A stretch of 64,000 bases of DNA, from NCBI GenBank assembly GCA_023382535.1, contig JAHDWA010000038.1:40620-104619 (forward strand). The letters run 5' to 3'. Source of the DNA: Anaerolineae bacterium (GTDB lineage: Bacteria > Chloroflexota > Anaerolineae > 4572-78 > J111). Both the position numbers and the translations under genes were made by a program. Every line of letters starts with the position of its first letter. Positions within the stretch are counted from its first letter, which is position 1. Shown piece after piece: positions 50,951 to 60,063 of the stretch. A model generated the notes under the pieces. The model worked only from the letters and a program-made list of their open reading frames with translations, ran no database searches and was not told where the DNA came from.

Positions 50951-51160
50951 TTACATAGGGGTATCAGGGTGGGTGGGTGTTAACGGAAAAGACGGTGCAA
51001 CTTCATCAAATGCTGGCACAATCAGGGGATAGTCATCACATATGACCCGTTTCCACCAATTTGGAAATTGAACCTTGATCACCGATGTGGCGTACCAGTA
51101 AGTAGCAATAGCTACAACATCAGTGCTGACCCAAATAATAAGCAGTTTTAGCCAGTTCAT
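50951..51160 (-). CDS. Small hypothetical membrane peptide
   Basis: 69 residues with one N-terminal hydrophobic helix (LLIIWVSTDVVAIATYWYA) and a Trp- and Pro-rich tail. AAGGA lies 8 bases before the ATG on the - strand, and a terminator follows. Its base composition is AT-richer than its neighbours, like the gap beyond it. I recognise no family. It could be a recently acquired gene. Confidence 0.5.
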   Translation of the reverse strand: MNWLKLLIIWVSTDVVAIATYWYATSVIKVQFPNWWKRVICDDYPLIVPAFDEVAPSFPLTPTHPDTPM

Positions 51161-51581
51161 AGTACAGATCCTTGAAGGTAAATGTTAAGTATTCTCTATT
51201 GTCTGGTACAGTAAGTAAGTCAGCTTTTAAATTGGGTTGTTCATCACAAGCTCTTGACTCTAATTCTAAATCACCAAGGTGTGAATTCCGTTTGAAATAA
51301 CGTTCATTTTATTGCAATTTTAATTCGATTCGCAATTTTTTTGAATCAAAAGGCAAATCGGCCGGTTAAGCTGGCTTTTACCTCCAGTTTGCCGAAATTT
51401 GTTTGATTCGTTAAGATTGAACGATACGAGGTATTGAAATTTGCGTGAGGTAGTTTCCGGTTCGAACCGATCTATAAAAACACAGAAATATTTTGGCCGA
51501 GATTTTGGATTTAGAAATCAAAGAAAAATCCCCTAATCCCGACCCACAAACCTGAATGAAAATTTACAGGGACGATTATTA
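51161..51581. other. AT-rich gap without a recognised gene
   Basis: About 420 bases, clearly AT-richer than the rest of the window, with runs of T and A near 51300-51360 and a short GCCGGTTAAGCTGGC stem near 51361. The ribosome site AGGGA for the next gene is at its end. No open frame with coding character, RNA gene or convincing promoter was found. Confidence 0.5.
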
Positions 51582-52739
51582 ATGAAACAAGCAGTTATGT
51601 TTGGCGCAGGCAATATCGGCCGGGGATTCCTGGGACAGCTTTTCAGCGAGTCCGGCTATCTGGTCAACTTTGTGGATGTAGACCAGACGCTGCTGGCCGC
51701 GCTCAACGGGCGGGAGCGCTACACCATTCGCCTGGTGACGAACGAGTCTAGCGAGAACGTCAATGTTGGCCCGGTGCGGGGACTGGCGGCCAGTGACCGG
51801 GATGCGGTGGCTCGCGTTATTGCCGAGGCTGAAATCGGCGCTACGGCGGTGGGGGCCGGGGCGCTTAAGCACGTCGCCCCAACCCTGGCCGCCGGGATTG
51901 TCCGGCGGGCGGACCGGGGCGTCTTGACGCCTCTTAATTTAATCATTTGCGAGAATCTCAAGGATGCGGCCCGTCTCCTGCGGGGCATAGTCGAGAATGA
52001 ACTGCCGCCCGGCTACCACGCCTACCTGGCCGAGCAGATTGGCTTTGTGGACACGGTCATTGCCCGCATGGTCCCGCCCCTGCCAGCGGAACTGCGGGCG
52101 CAGGATCCCAGCCTGATCGTGGTCGAACCGTACAAGGAGCTGCCGGTTGACGCGGCCGGGTTCGTCGGGCCTCCGCCGGAAATTGTGGGCATGCAGCCGG
52201 TCGCGCCGTTTGCTTTTTACACCGAACGGAAGTTGTACATGCACAACGCCGGGCATGCGGTATTAGGCTACCTGGGCTATCAGAAGGGATATATTTACGG
52301 CTACGAGGCTTTGCAAGACGCCGAGATTATCGCCGCAGTGCGGGGGGCCATGCAGGAGTCGCAGCAGGCGCTGGAGAAAAAATATGGCATGGCCGCCGGA
52401 GCGATTACCCCCTATTTGGAAGACGCCGTGACCCGGTTTCACAACCGCGTCTTGGGCGATACCATTTTCCGGCTGGCCCGCGACCCCATTCGCAAACTGG
52501 CCCCCAACGACCGGCTGATCGGCGCGGCCCTGAATGCCCTGGAGCAGGGCGTCCAGCCGGCCAACCTGGTCAGGGGTATCGCCGGGGCGCTTCGCTTTGA
52601 CCCGCTTGAAGACCCCATCGCCCTCCAACTGCAAGACCAGCTCCAGCGGACCGGCCTGGAGGCCGTTTTGAAAAGCATCTGCGGCCTGTCCCCGGACTCG
52701 CCGCTGGTGGAGATGGTTAAGCAGGAGTTGGGTCGGTAA
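51582..52739 (+). CDS. mtlD: Mannitol-1-phosphate 5-dehydrogenase family protein
   Basis: A 385-residue polyol-specific long-chain dehydrogenase. The NAD loop AVMFGAGNIGRGFLGQLF is at the N-terminus. The catalytic segment is TERKLYMHNAGHAVLGYLG, containing the Lys, Asn and His of the family. It matches the MtlD subgroup in length and motifs (oxidation of mannitol 1-phosphate to fructose 6-phosphate). No mannitol phosphotransferase gene is nearby. The next two genes concern amino sugars, so the real substrate may be a related hexitol phosphate. Confidence 0.88.
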   Translation: MKQAVMFGAGNIGRGFLGQLFSESGYLVNFVDVDQTLLAALNGRERYTIRLVTNESSENVNVGPVRGLAASDRDAVARVIAEAEIGATAVGAGALKHVAPTLAAGIVRRADRGVLTPLNLIICENLKDAARLLRGIVENELPPGYHAYLAEQIGFVDTVIARMVPPLPAELRAQDPSLIVVEPYKELPVDAAGFVGPPPEIVGMQPVAPFAFYTERKLYMHNAGHAVLGYLGYQKGYIYGYEALQDAEIIAAVRGAMQESQQALEKKYGMAAGAITPYLEDAVTRFHNRVLGDTIFRLARDPIRKLAPNDRLIGAALNALEQGVQPANLVRGIAGALRFDPLEDPIALQLQDQLQRTGLEAVLKSICGLSPDSPLVEMVKQELGR

Positions 52740-52752
52740 AAAGGAGTAGATG

Positions 52753-53454
52753 ATGCGTGTTCTAGCCGTTGGCGCTCACCCGGACGATCTGGAGATTCTG
52801 TGCGCCGGGACCCTGGCTCGTTATGTTCACGAAGGGCACCAGGTGGTCATGTGTGTCGCGACCGATGGGACCGCCGGCCATATGGTCATCAAGCCGGCGG
52901 AACTGGCCCAGATCCGCGAGCGTGAAGCGCGGGCAGCGGCGGAAGTGATTGGCGCTGAGTTTATCTGGCTTGGTTTTCCCGATGAACTGATCATTAATGA
53001 CCGGGAGACCCGGCTGGCGTTTGTGGACGCCATCCGCCGGGCCAGGCCCGACCTGCTGATTACCCACGCCCCCGACGACTACCATCCCGACCACCGCGTT
53101 GTCAGCAGCCTGGTCTTCGATGCCAGTTTTATCGCCAGCCTGCCCAACATCGAAACCATACACCCGGCTCACCCGGCTGTCCCCCCGCTTTACTACATGG
53201 ACACCATTGCCGGGAAAGGCTTTCACCCCAGCGAGTATGTTGACATCAGCGCCACGATGGATTTGAAACGCCAGATGCTCGCCTGCCACCAGAGCCAGGT
53301 CACATGGCTCAAAGACCACGATAACATTGATGTGATGGAGTTTATGGAGGTGGTGGCGCGCACGCGCGGGTTCCAGTGCAACGTGCCGTTTGCCGAAGGT
53401 TTCCGCGCCGCCGATGTCTGGCCGCGCACGCCGGCAAAGCGGTTATTACCTTGA
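52753..53454 (+). CDS. PIG-L/LmbE family deacetylase
   Basis: 233 residues from the ATG at 52753; the ATG at 52750 is only three bases from the AAGGAG site, which favours 52753. The zinc motif is AHPDDLE at the N-terminus, with the partner His in [11 protein letters not shown]. The family removes N-acetyl groups from GlcNAc-containing compounds. It is cytoplasmic and lies between a polyol phosphate dehydrogenase and a NagB-like protein, so it may take the place of the usual NagA deacetylase. That role is inferred. Confidence 0.9.
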   Translation: MRVLAVGAHPDDLEILCAGTLARYVHEGHQVVMCVATDGTAGHMVIKPAELAQIREREARAAAEVIGAEFIWLGFPDELIINDRETRLAFVDAIRRARPDLLITHAPDDYHPDHRVVSSLVFDASFIASLPNIETIHPAHPAVPPLYYMDTIAGKGFHPSEYVDISATMDLKRQMLACHQSQVTWLKDHDNIDVMEFMEVVARTRGFQCNVPFAEGFRAADVWPRTPAKRLLP

Positions 53455-53477
53455 AATTCAAAAAACCTGTTTGAAAG

Positions 53478-53530
53478 ACTGGAAGACCGGAAGGTGGAAG
53501 TAACCAATCTTCCAACCTTCCAATCTTCCC
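53478..53530. repeat. Word-repeat hairpin (GGAAGATTGG family)
   Basis: GACTGGAAGACCGGAAGGTGG on the left and CCAATCTTCCAACCTTCC on the right carry the same words as 8957-9031 and 32011-32080. Confidence 0.75.
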
Positions 53531-53564
53531 CTATTAAGTATCATTCTATTATGAGGGAGAACCC

Positions 53565-54491
53565 ATGAGACCAATCAGTAAAGTTGCGCCGGGGTGGTGG
53601 GATTACACGACCCTGGATCGAGAGATTTTAGATGATGCCGCCCGTCTGACCGCCGACGATCTGCTGGCCCTGAGCCGGCCCGGCTTCACGGTGAAATTCT
53701 ACGATACGATTGAGGACTTTTACCTGGCCGAAGCCCTGGAGTACATTACTTCCTGGCGGCAGGCCACACCGGAGCGGCCGGCCGGCATCTGCGGCCCAAT
53801 TGGGCCGACCGAGCAGCTACCCCTGGTGGCCCGGCTGGTCAACGAGCTGGAAATTGACCTGCATCACGCCCATTTCTGGGGGATGGACGAGTGGGTGGTA
53901 GACGGCAAAGAGGCGGGCATGGATTTCCCGCTTAGCTTTGCCAGAGCGGACATGGAACTCTGCTTTAACCGCATCCGGCCCGACCTGCGTATGCCCCTGG
54001 AGAACATCCACTTCCCCGCCGCCGACCCCAGCGAGTATATTGCCAGTTGGAGTAAGGCCAGGTGTGTGGTCATGCAGGGCGGCCAGGGGGAGGTCAAGCA
54101 TTGGGCCTTTAACGACCCACCCAAACGGGAAGCGCCGTATACAGACAATCCGCCTCCCCCGGAAGTCTACCGCCAGTTGACCACCCGTGTAGTTGACTTG
54201 CACCCGATCACCCTGATTCAAAACGCCCGCACGTCCGGCGGCGGTGTGGTCCAGAATGTGCCCAGCCAGGCTATTTCGGTGGGCCCCCAAGAAACCTGGC
54301 AGGCTGAAAAGGTCTCCATCTGGCATGCCGGCACGCACGACAATCCCTTTGGTCTGCGGCTGACCACCTTGATGATTGGTAAAAAGATACCAGACAGCGC
54401 TGTGCCTATGTCGCTCCTGGCCGACCATCCCAATGTGCAGTTCAACTTCTTACGCAGCGGCATTGGCGCTACCGAGGCGGAGATGCATTAA
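53565..54491 (+). CDS. NagB-like glucosamine-6-phosphate isomerase/deaminase family protein, divergent active site
   Basis: A 308-residue protein, longer than classical NagB (about 266). FWGMDEWV corresponds to the NMDEY motif that carries the proton-abstracting Asp. [14 protein letters not shown] corresponds to GGIGVDGHIAFNEP: the His is kept, but the Asp before it is Val and the Glu is Asp. These changes make simple GlcN-6-P deamination uncertain. It is followed by a good terminator, so it ends the operon with mtlD and the PIG-L gene. Confidence 0.85.
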   Translation: MRPISKVAPGWWDYTTLDREILDDAARLTADDLLALSRPGFTVKFYDTIEDFYLAEALEYITSWRQATPERPAGICGPIGPTEQLPLVARLVNELEIDLHHAHFWGMDEWVVDGKEAGMDFPLSFARADMELCFNRIRPDLRMPLENIHFPAADPSEYIASWSKARCVVMQGGQGEVKHWAFNDPPKREAPYTDNPPPPEVYRQLTTRVVDLHPITLIQNARTSGGGVVQNVPSQAISVGPQETWQAEKVSIWHAGTHDNPFGLRLTTLMIGKKIPDSAVPMSLLADHPNVQFNFLRSGIGATEAEMH

Positions 54492-54544
54492 ACAACCCCG
54501 AATTGAGCAGCCTTTTGGGTGTCAATTTGGGTAAGGTCCAATTG

Positions 54545-54586
54545 AAAAGGCGATTTCGACAGCCACGACTGCCGGAATCGCTTTTT
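54545..54586 (+). terminator. Intrinsic terminator after the NagB-like gene
   Basis: GCGATT (54550-54555) pairs with AATCGC (54576-54581). The stem continues inward with CGACAG and CTGCCG and is followed by TTTTT. AAAAG before it makes it partly active in the other direction. Confidence 0.8.
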
Positions 54587-54612
54587 GTTTAGGCAAACTC
54601 CTGATTTTACAT

Positions 54613-54640
54613 TTGAGATTTACCTGCTTGACAGTACAAT
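54613..54640 (+). promoter_or_regulatory. Putative promoter of the PAS/GAF kinase gene
   Basis: TTGAGA at 54613-54618 and TACAAT at 54635-54640 with a 16-base spacer, 28 bases before the ATG. Confidence 0.5.
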
Positions 54641-54667
54641 AGCTCTTATAGAGTCGAGGATTGTTCT

Positions 54668-57547
54668 ATGAAACATAGCCTGAATAAAACAAACAAGCAA
54701 ACTCCCGAATTGCCGGAGCCGGAGAAGGAATTGGCCCAATTGCGCCGGCGGGTGGCTGAACTGGAGGCGCTGGAGGTCAAGCACAAACAAGCCGAAGAGG
54801 CCCTGGCCAACGAGCGGAACCTCTTGCGCACGTTCATTGATAATCTGCCTGATTTCATTTACTTTAAAGATACCCAGAGCCGCTTTCTCATTGCCAACAT
54901 CGCGGTGGCCCGGCTTGTGGCCGGGGTTACGCCCGACGCGCTGATTGGCAAGACTGACTTTGATTTTTTCCCCCACGCCCTCGCAGCAAAATATTATGCC
55001 GACGAACAAACTGTTCTGGCTTCCGGCCAACCCCTGGTTAATCTTGAAGAGCCGGTGATAGATTATGTCAGTGGGGAACCCCGCTGGCTTTCGACCACCA
55101 AGGTGCCCTTACGGGACAGCCAGGGTAAGATTGTGGGTGTGGTCGGCGTGGGCCGGGATATGACCGAGCGGAAACAGGCGGAAGAGGCGCTGCAGCAGTC
55201 AAAGCAGCAGATAGAAAATATTCTGGAGAGTATTACCGATGCCTTTTTTACGGTGGATAAAGACTGGTGTTTTACCTATGTCAATCAGCGGGCTGAAGAG
55301 CTTTTACATAAAACGCGAGCGGAACTGCTGCACCATAGTTTGTGGACCGAATTTCCCGAGGCGGTTGGCTCAGGGTTTGAGATCGAATATCGGCGGGCGA
55401 TGGCCAAGCAGATCACCCTGGAATTTGAAGAGTATTACGAGCCGTTTCAAACCTGGTTTAAAGTCCATGTCTATCCCTACTCGGATGGCCTGTCCGTTTA
55501 CTTTCGCGATGTCACCGAGCGCAAGTACGCCGAAGCGATTCTGGCCCAACGCGCCGCGCAACTGGCCCTCATCAACGATATTGCCGGAAAAATCGCCGCC
55601 GTCCTGGATTTAGACAGCCTGTTAGGTCGGGCCGCCCGTTTGGTCTACGAAACTTTCAATTATCACCACGTCGCCTTATTTCTGTTGGACGAGGATCGGG
55701 CCAGGCTGAAAGCCGTTGCCGGTTCGTACAAAAGCTATTTTCCACCTAATCACAGCCAGAAAATGAGCGAGGGCATCATTGGTTGGGTTGCTACTTGCGG
55801 CGAAAAAGTGGTGGCGAATGATGTGAGCCAAGAGCCGCGCTACATCTCGCTTATTCCCGAATATACCGAAACTCGGGCAGAATTGTGTATCCCCATCAAA
55901 ATTGCCGGTCAAACGGTGGGCGTCCTGGATATTCAAAGCCCTCACCTCGATACTTTCAGTGAGAACGACATCATGGCTATGGAAATTCTCACCGACCAGA
56001 TTGCGGTCGCCATAGAAAATGCCCGGCTGTATCAGACGGTGCGGCAGGAGCTATCGGAGCGCAAGCAGACAGAAGAACAGTTGCGCCAGTCAAAGCAGCA
56101 AGTCCTCAACATCCTCGATCACCTGGAGGAACTGGTCAATGAGCGGACGACTGAACTTACGGTGGCCAATAAACAACTCCACCAGGAAATTATCGAGCGC
56201 AGGCGGGCCGAGGAGGCTTTGCAGGAGAGCATTGCTGAACGCAAGCAGGCTCAGGAGTCGCTCCAGCGCTATGCCGAGCGCTTGAAAACTTTGCAAGAGC
56301 TTGACCGGGCGATCCTGGCAACACGCTCGCCGGAGGCCATCGCTCAGGTTGCTTTACATCACTTGCAGCAGTTAGTCCCTTTTCGGCAGGCGGCTGTGGT
56401 TGCCTTTGATTTTGACTCTTATGAAGCGGTGATGCTGGCCGCCTACGCCCAGGGCCAGACGAAAGTGATGGTCGGCCAGCACCCTTCTCTGGATATGTTT
56501 GGCATTGCCGAGGAACTGCGCCAGAGCAGCGTTAGAACACCGGAGAATATTCTTACCCTGGCTCAGCCGCCGCTGGCGCTCCAGGCTTTACCCCCGGAGG
56601 GAATTCGCTGCTACATTAACATCCCGCTGGTGGCGAAAGGGCAGCTCATCGGTAGCCTTAATCTGGGAACCGATAGGGCTGATGTTTTCACGTCTGAACA
56701 TGTGGATATTGCCCATGAAGTAGCCGACCCGCTGGCCCTGACCATCCAACAGGCGCGGTTGCACGAACAGGTCCAGCATTACGCCGCCGAACTGGAGCAG
56801 CGGGTGGCTGAGCGGACCGCTAAACTGGAAGAGATCAATGACGAGCTCAACTCGTTTTCTTTTTCTGTATCCCATGACCTGCGCGCCCCTCTACGGGCCG
56901 TGCAAGGCTTTGCCAGTGCCCTCCTGGAAGATTACGCTCCCAGGCTAGACCCGCTGGGACAGGATTACGCTGAACGGATCGTTGATGCGGCTCAGCGCAT
57001 GGATGCTCTCATCGAGGATTTGTTGATATACAGCCGTCTCAGCCGGACCGATTTGCGCCTCCACGCTGTTGATTTGAGCGCCGTACTGACCGATGTCTTG
57101 ACTCAACTGGAAATGACCATTGTGGAGCAGCAAGCGGAGATTCGTTTGGCTGAACCCTTTCCGCACGTCATTGGCCACCATGCGACTCTGGTGCAAATGG
57201 TGACCAATCTTATGACCAATGCCATGAAATTTGTTGCACCCGGCGTGCAGCCTTATGTGCATGTCTGGGCCGAAACTATCCCGGCCTCAACCGCCCAGGC
57301 GGCAGAAACGGACCGTTGGATTCGCTTCTGGGTGGAGGATAACGGCATCGGCATTGCGCCGGAGCAGCACGAGCGTGTCTTCCAAATCTTTGAGCGCCTG
57401 CACGGTATCGAAGCCTACCCCGGCACAGGCGTTGGCCTGGCTATTGTCCGCAAAGGAGCAATCCGCATGGGAGGGAACGCCGGGGTAGAGTCAAAGCTGG
57501 GCCAGGGGAGCAAATTCTGGATTGAGTTACCCCAGGCAGTGGATTAA
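54668..57547 (+). CDS. Soluble multi-sensor histidine kinase (PAS-PAS-GAF-GAF-HisKA-HATPase)
   Basis: 959 residues with no membrane segment. In order: an N-terminal coiled coil, PAS about 50-170 (DNLPDFIYFKDTQSRFLIAN), PAS about 180-290 (ITDAFFTVDKDWCFTYVNQ), GAF about 300-460, coiled coil, GAF about 535-690, coiled coil, then the kinase. The phosphoacceptor is His736 in SVSHDLRAPL, and the ATPase domain shows NLMTNAMKF, DNGIGIAPEQHERVF and GTGVGLAI. It is an intracellular sensor of redox, light or small ligands, with no cofactor residues identifiable by eye. No response regulator gene is adjacent. Confidence 0.93.
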   Translation: MKHSLNKTNKQTPELPEPEKELAQLRRRVAELEALEVKHKQAEEALANERNLLRTFIDNLPDFIYFKDTQSRFLIANIAVARLVAGVTPDALIGKTDFDFFPHALAAKYYADEQTVLASGQPLVNLEEPVIDYVSGEPRWLSTTKVPLRDSQGKIVGVVGVGRDMTERKQAEEALQQSKQQIENILESITDAFFTVDKDWCFTYVNQRAEELLHKTRAELLHHSLWTEFPEAVGSGFEIEYRRAMAKQITLEFEEYYEPFQTWFKVHVYPYSDGLSVYFRDVTERKYAEAILAQRAAQLALINDIAGKIAAVLDLDSLLGRAARLVYETFNYHHVALFLLDEDRARLKAVAGSYKSYFPPNHSQKMSEGIIGWVATCGEKVVANDVSQEPRYISLIPEYTETRAELCIPIKIAGQTVGVLDIQSPHLDTFSENDIMAMEILTDQIAVAIENARLYQTVRQELSERKQTEEQLRQSKQQVLNILDHLEELVNERTTELTVANKQLHQEIIERRRAEEALQESIAERKQAQESLQRYAERLKTLQELDRAILATRSPEAIAQVALHHLQQLVPFRQAAVVAFDFDSYEAVMLAAYAQGQTKVMVGQHPSLDMFGIAEELRQSSVRTPENILTLAQPPLALQALPPEGIRCYINIPLVAKGQLIGSLNLGTDRADVFTSEHVDIAHEVADPLALTIQQARLHEQVQHYAAELEQRVAERTAKLEEINDELNSFSFSVSHDLRAPLRAVQGFASALLEDYAPRLDPLGQDYAERIVDAAQRMDALIEDLLIYSRLSRTDLRLHAVDLSAVLTDVLTQLEMTIVEQQAEIRLAEPFPHVIGHHATLVQMVTNLMTNAMKFVAPGVQPYVHVWAETIPASTAQAAETDRWIRFWVEDNGIGIAPEQHERVFQIFERLHGIEAYPGTGVGLAIVRKGAIRMGGNAGVESKLGQGSKFWIELPQAVD

Positions 57548-57549
57548 GA

Positions 57550-57598
57550 AGCAACAGGAAGGGCGGAAGACCGGGATACTCCCAACCTTCCAGCCTTA
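57550..57598. repeat. Word-repeat remnant (GGAAGG words)
   Basis: GGAAGGGCGGAAGACCGGGA and CCCAACCTTCCAGCC share the words of the 53478 element in a more degraded form. It lies between convergent genes. Confidence 0.6.
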
Positions 57599-57615
57599 AT
57601 TTATAGTTGCCAGGG

Positions 57616-58485
57616 CTAACTCCCGCGTAAAATAGGCCGGGTCAGACAGGTCGCCCCGCCTTCGGCCTTGAGCGAGATTTCGTTGCCATGATAGGTCAAA
57701 ACTTCGCAGCCTGCGGCCTCCAGCCGTTTTTTGGTAACCGGATTGCCTTGCAGCATCAAGCACTGGCCGGGGGCCACGGCTAGCACATTTGTCCCCATTG
57801 TTTCAAACTCCTCCTCCGGGACCTCGACGAAGCGAATCCGGCACTCCCGCAAGTAGTTCCAGAACGGTACAGGTAATAAGGGCAGATAAGCGACTGCCAG
57901 CCGCTCGTCAACCATGCTGATGATAGACATAAGATGCAGGCATGCTTCCGGGCCGTGGTAGTAAGGTAGTTGGACCGGAACACATTCTACCCCTAAGCCA
58001 TTTAGAGCTTCCTGCAATTGGTGCAGCCCTTCAGCATTAGTGCGGAAGCCCAGCCCAACGGCCAGGGTGCGCTCATCCAGCCACATCAAATCGCCCCCCT
58101 CGGCCAGAGCCGGACCGTGCAGGGTGTACAGAATAGGAATATCCAGCGCCTCGAAGCGCCGGGCCATGGCCGCTTCTTCACCCCGGCGCAGGGCCTTGCC
58201 CATGCGCAGGATGATGGCGCCCTGATCTGTTACCAGGGCCGGATCGTGAACAAAAATGGCGTCGGCTCGCTCCGGCTGGCTTTCATCCTGATAGATGACT
58301 TCCACCCCTGCCTGGGCCAGGCTGGCGACAAAGGCATCGTGCTCCTGCTGGGCCAGCGCCAGGTTAGGGCGGCTGGTGTAGTGCCAGAGAGCCGGGTCGG
58401 CTCGGCCAAAAGCTTCGTCGGGCCGCCGAACCAACACCCGGCGCAAAGGAGTGATCATACTCTGGCTGCCGTAGGTTTTGCTCAT
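57616..58485 (-). CDS. Dimethylargininase/arginine deiminase family hydrolase
   Basis: 289 residues from the ATG at 58485, which has GGAGG 4 bases upstream. The pentein fold is shown by VRRPDEAF near the start, the substrate Asp in FVHDPALVTD, Glu and Asp in LAEGGDLMWLDE, the catalytic His in CLHLMSIISMVDE and the nucleophile Cys280 in GGATCLTRPI near the end. The size fits dimethylargininase rather than full arginine deiminase. It would hydrolyse arginine or a methylated arginine to citrulline. No citrulline-using genes are adjacent. Confidence 0.9.
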   Translation of the reverse strand: MSKTYGSQSMITPLRRVLVRRPDEAFGRADPALWHYTSRPNLALAQQEHDAFVASLAQAGVEVIYQDESQPERADAIFVHDPALVTDQGAIILRMGKALRRGEEAAMARRFEALDIPILYTLHGPALAEGGDLMWLDERTLAVGLGFRTNAEGLHQLQEALNGLGVECVPVQLPYYHGPEACLHLMSIISMVDERLAVAYLPLLPVPFWNYLRECRIRFVEVPEEEFETMGTNVLAVAPGQCLMLQGNPVTKKRLEAAGCEVLTYHGNEISLKAEGGATCLTRPILRGS

Positions 58486-58668
58486 CGCTGCCTCCAAAGA
58501 TTTTTGTAGGGCAGGCTTTAGCCTGTCTCTGCTGCTGCATCCACGGGCTGCCAGTGTACTCCCACCTCAAACTGCTGTCAACCGCAGTTGTCTTAACCCC
58601 ACCTTTTTTACGCGGCTGCGGAAAGCGGCTAAAATAAGAGAAATTTATCTGCGAGGAGTTTTAACCGT

Positions 58669-59859
58669 ATGTCTGATCAACATCAACCCCACCCCGGTAC
58701 CCTGTCTGTCTGGGCGGGCGAGGAAAAGAATATGTGGCAGGGTTCGACCCAGGTGCCGGTGGTTCACAGTGTGGCCTTTGGCTACCCGGATGTGGACGGC
58801 TGGCTGGATGTGGCCCTGGGCCGCGAGCCGGGCCATATTTACAGCCGCAATACCAACCCCACCGTCCAGGCTTTTGAAGAGAAAGTCCGCCAACTGGAAG
58901 ACGCGGAGGCCGCTACCAGCTTTGCCACCGGTATGGCCGCCATCAGCAATACCCTTTTTACCCTGCTCTCCCCCGGCGACCGGGTGGTCTCGGTCAAAGA
59001 CACCTACGGCGGGACCAGCAAGATTTTTCTTGAGTTTTTGCCCCGTTTTCAGATCAAGGTTGACCTGTGCGACACCACCGACCACGCCGCCATCGAAGCG
59101 GCGATTGCTCAAGGCTGCCGGGTGCTTTACCTGGAAAGCCCCACCAACCCTACCCTCAAAGTGATGGACATGGCCCGTCTGGCCCAGGCCGCCCATCAGG
59201 CAGGCGCGATTGTCGTCGCCGATAACACCTTTGCCACGCCGCTTAACCAGAATCCGCTGGCCCTGGGGGTGGACCTGGTTTTGCACAGCGCCACCAAGTT
59301 TCTGGGCGGCCATGCCGACGCCCTGGGCGGGGTGGTCTGCGGTGCGGCGAGCCTGGTGGAACGGATTTACCACTTTCGGGAAATCAACGGGGCAACCCTC
59401 GACCCGATGGCCGCTTATCTGCTGCTGCGCGGCATGAAAACCCTGCACCTGCGCATCCGCCAGCAGAACGAGAGCGCCCTGCAAATCGCCCATTTCCTGG
59501 CCGAACAGCCCCAGGTCAGCCAGGTCTTTTACCCCGGCCTGGAGTCTCACGAGCATCACGACGTTGCCCGGCGGCAGATGCGCGGCTTTGGCGGCGTGCT
59601 CAGTTTTATGCTCAAGGGCGGCTTCGACGCCGTCCGCGCTTTCCTCCCCCGCCTGCGTTACGCCCACCTGGCCGCCAATCTCGGCGCGGTCGAGACGATT
59701 GCCGGCCCGCCGGCCACCACCAGCCACGTCGAGTGTACGCCGGAAGAGCGCGAGGCGATGGGTATCCCGGAGGGGTTGATCCGCTACTCGGTGGGGATTG
59801 AGGATACGGCGGATTTGATCGCAGATTTGCAGCAGGCGTTGGCAGGGCTGAAGCCTTGA
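58669..59859 (+). CDS. Cys/Met-metabolism PLP enzyme (cystathionine gamma-synthase/lyase type)
   Basis: A 396-residue fold-type I PLP enzyme. The PLP Lys is Lys210 in HSATKFLGGHADALGG. The YSRNTNPTVQAFEEKVRQLE and ESPTNPTLKVMD motifs are classical. The family covers cystathionine gamma-synthase, cystathionine gamma-lyase and methionine gamma-lyase, which cannot be separated confidently by sight. The last codons (LAGLKP) are unlike a second copy of the gene's 3' end at 59976-60042 (LDNAF), suggesting that an insertion has rewritten the C-terminus. Confidence 0.9.
   Translation: MSDQHQPHPGTLSVWAGEEKNMWQGSTQVPVVHSVAFGYPDVDGWLDVALGREPGHIYSRNTNPTVQAFEEKVRQLEDAEAATSFATGMAAISNTLFTLLSPGDRVVSVKDTYGGTSKIFLEFLPRFQIKVDLCDTTDHAAIEAAIAQGCRVLYLESPTNPTLKVMDMARLAQAAHQAGAIVVADNTFATPLNQNPLALGVDLVLHSATKFLGGHADALGGVVCGAASLVERIYHFREINGATLDPMAAYLLLRGMKTLHLRIRQQNESALQIAHFLAEQPQVSQVFYPGLESHEHHDVARRQMRGFGGVLSFMLKGGFDAVRAFLPRLRYAHLAANLGAVETIAGPPATTSHVECTPEEREAMGIPEGLIRYSVGIEDTADLIADLQQALAGLKP
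59790..59837. repeat. 48-bp direct repeat, copy 1 (inside the PLP gene)
   Basis: Identical at 47 of 48 positions to 59976-60023. It covers codons for VGIEDTADLIADLQQA. Confidence 0.85.
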
Positions 59860-59860
59860 A

Positions 59861-59973
59861 CTTCAAGTCCGTTAAAAACGGACTGGTTCACTTGATTTGC
59901 TGCTCAAAGTCTACCTCAGTCGGTTTCCAACCGACTTCCCGTACCAGCCCGGAATTTCAATTCGGGGCTGCTC
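59861..59973. repeat. Hairpin array between the direct repeats
   Basis: Three stems: AGTCCGTT-AAA-AACGGACT (59866-59884), AGTCGGTT-TCC-AACCGACT (59918-59936) and AGCCCGGAAT-TTCA-ATTCGGGGCT (59946-59969). The AGTC/GACT ends match the hairpin at 29732 in the other array, while the inner bases differ with pairing kept. Confidence 0.8.
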
Positions 59974-59975
59974 TT

Positions 59976-60042
59976 GGTGGGGATTGAGGAGACGGCGGAT
60001 TTGATCGCAGATTTGCAGCAGGCTTTAGACAATGCTTTTTGA
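59976..60042 (+). pseudogene. Duplicated 3' end of the PLP enzyme gene
   Basis: The first 48 bases repeat 59790-59837 with one change (GAT to GAG). The copy keeps an open frame to its own TGA at 60040-60042 and encodes VGIEETADLIADLQQALDNAF. It has no start codon or ribosome site. It probably represents the original gene end displaced by the hairpin array. Confidence 0.75.
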
Positions 60043-60063
60043 TTACTTCTGTGATAAAATATT

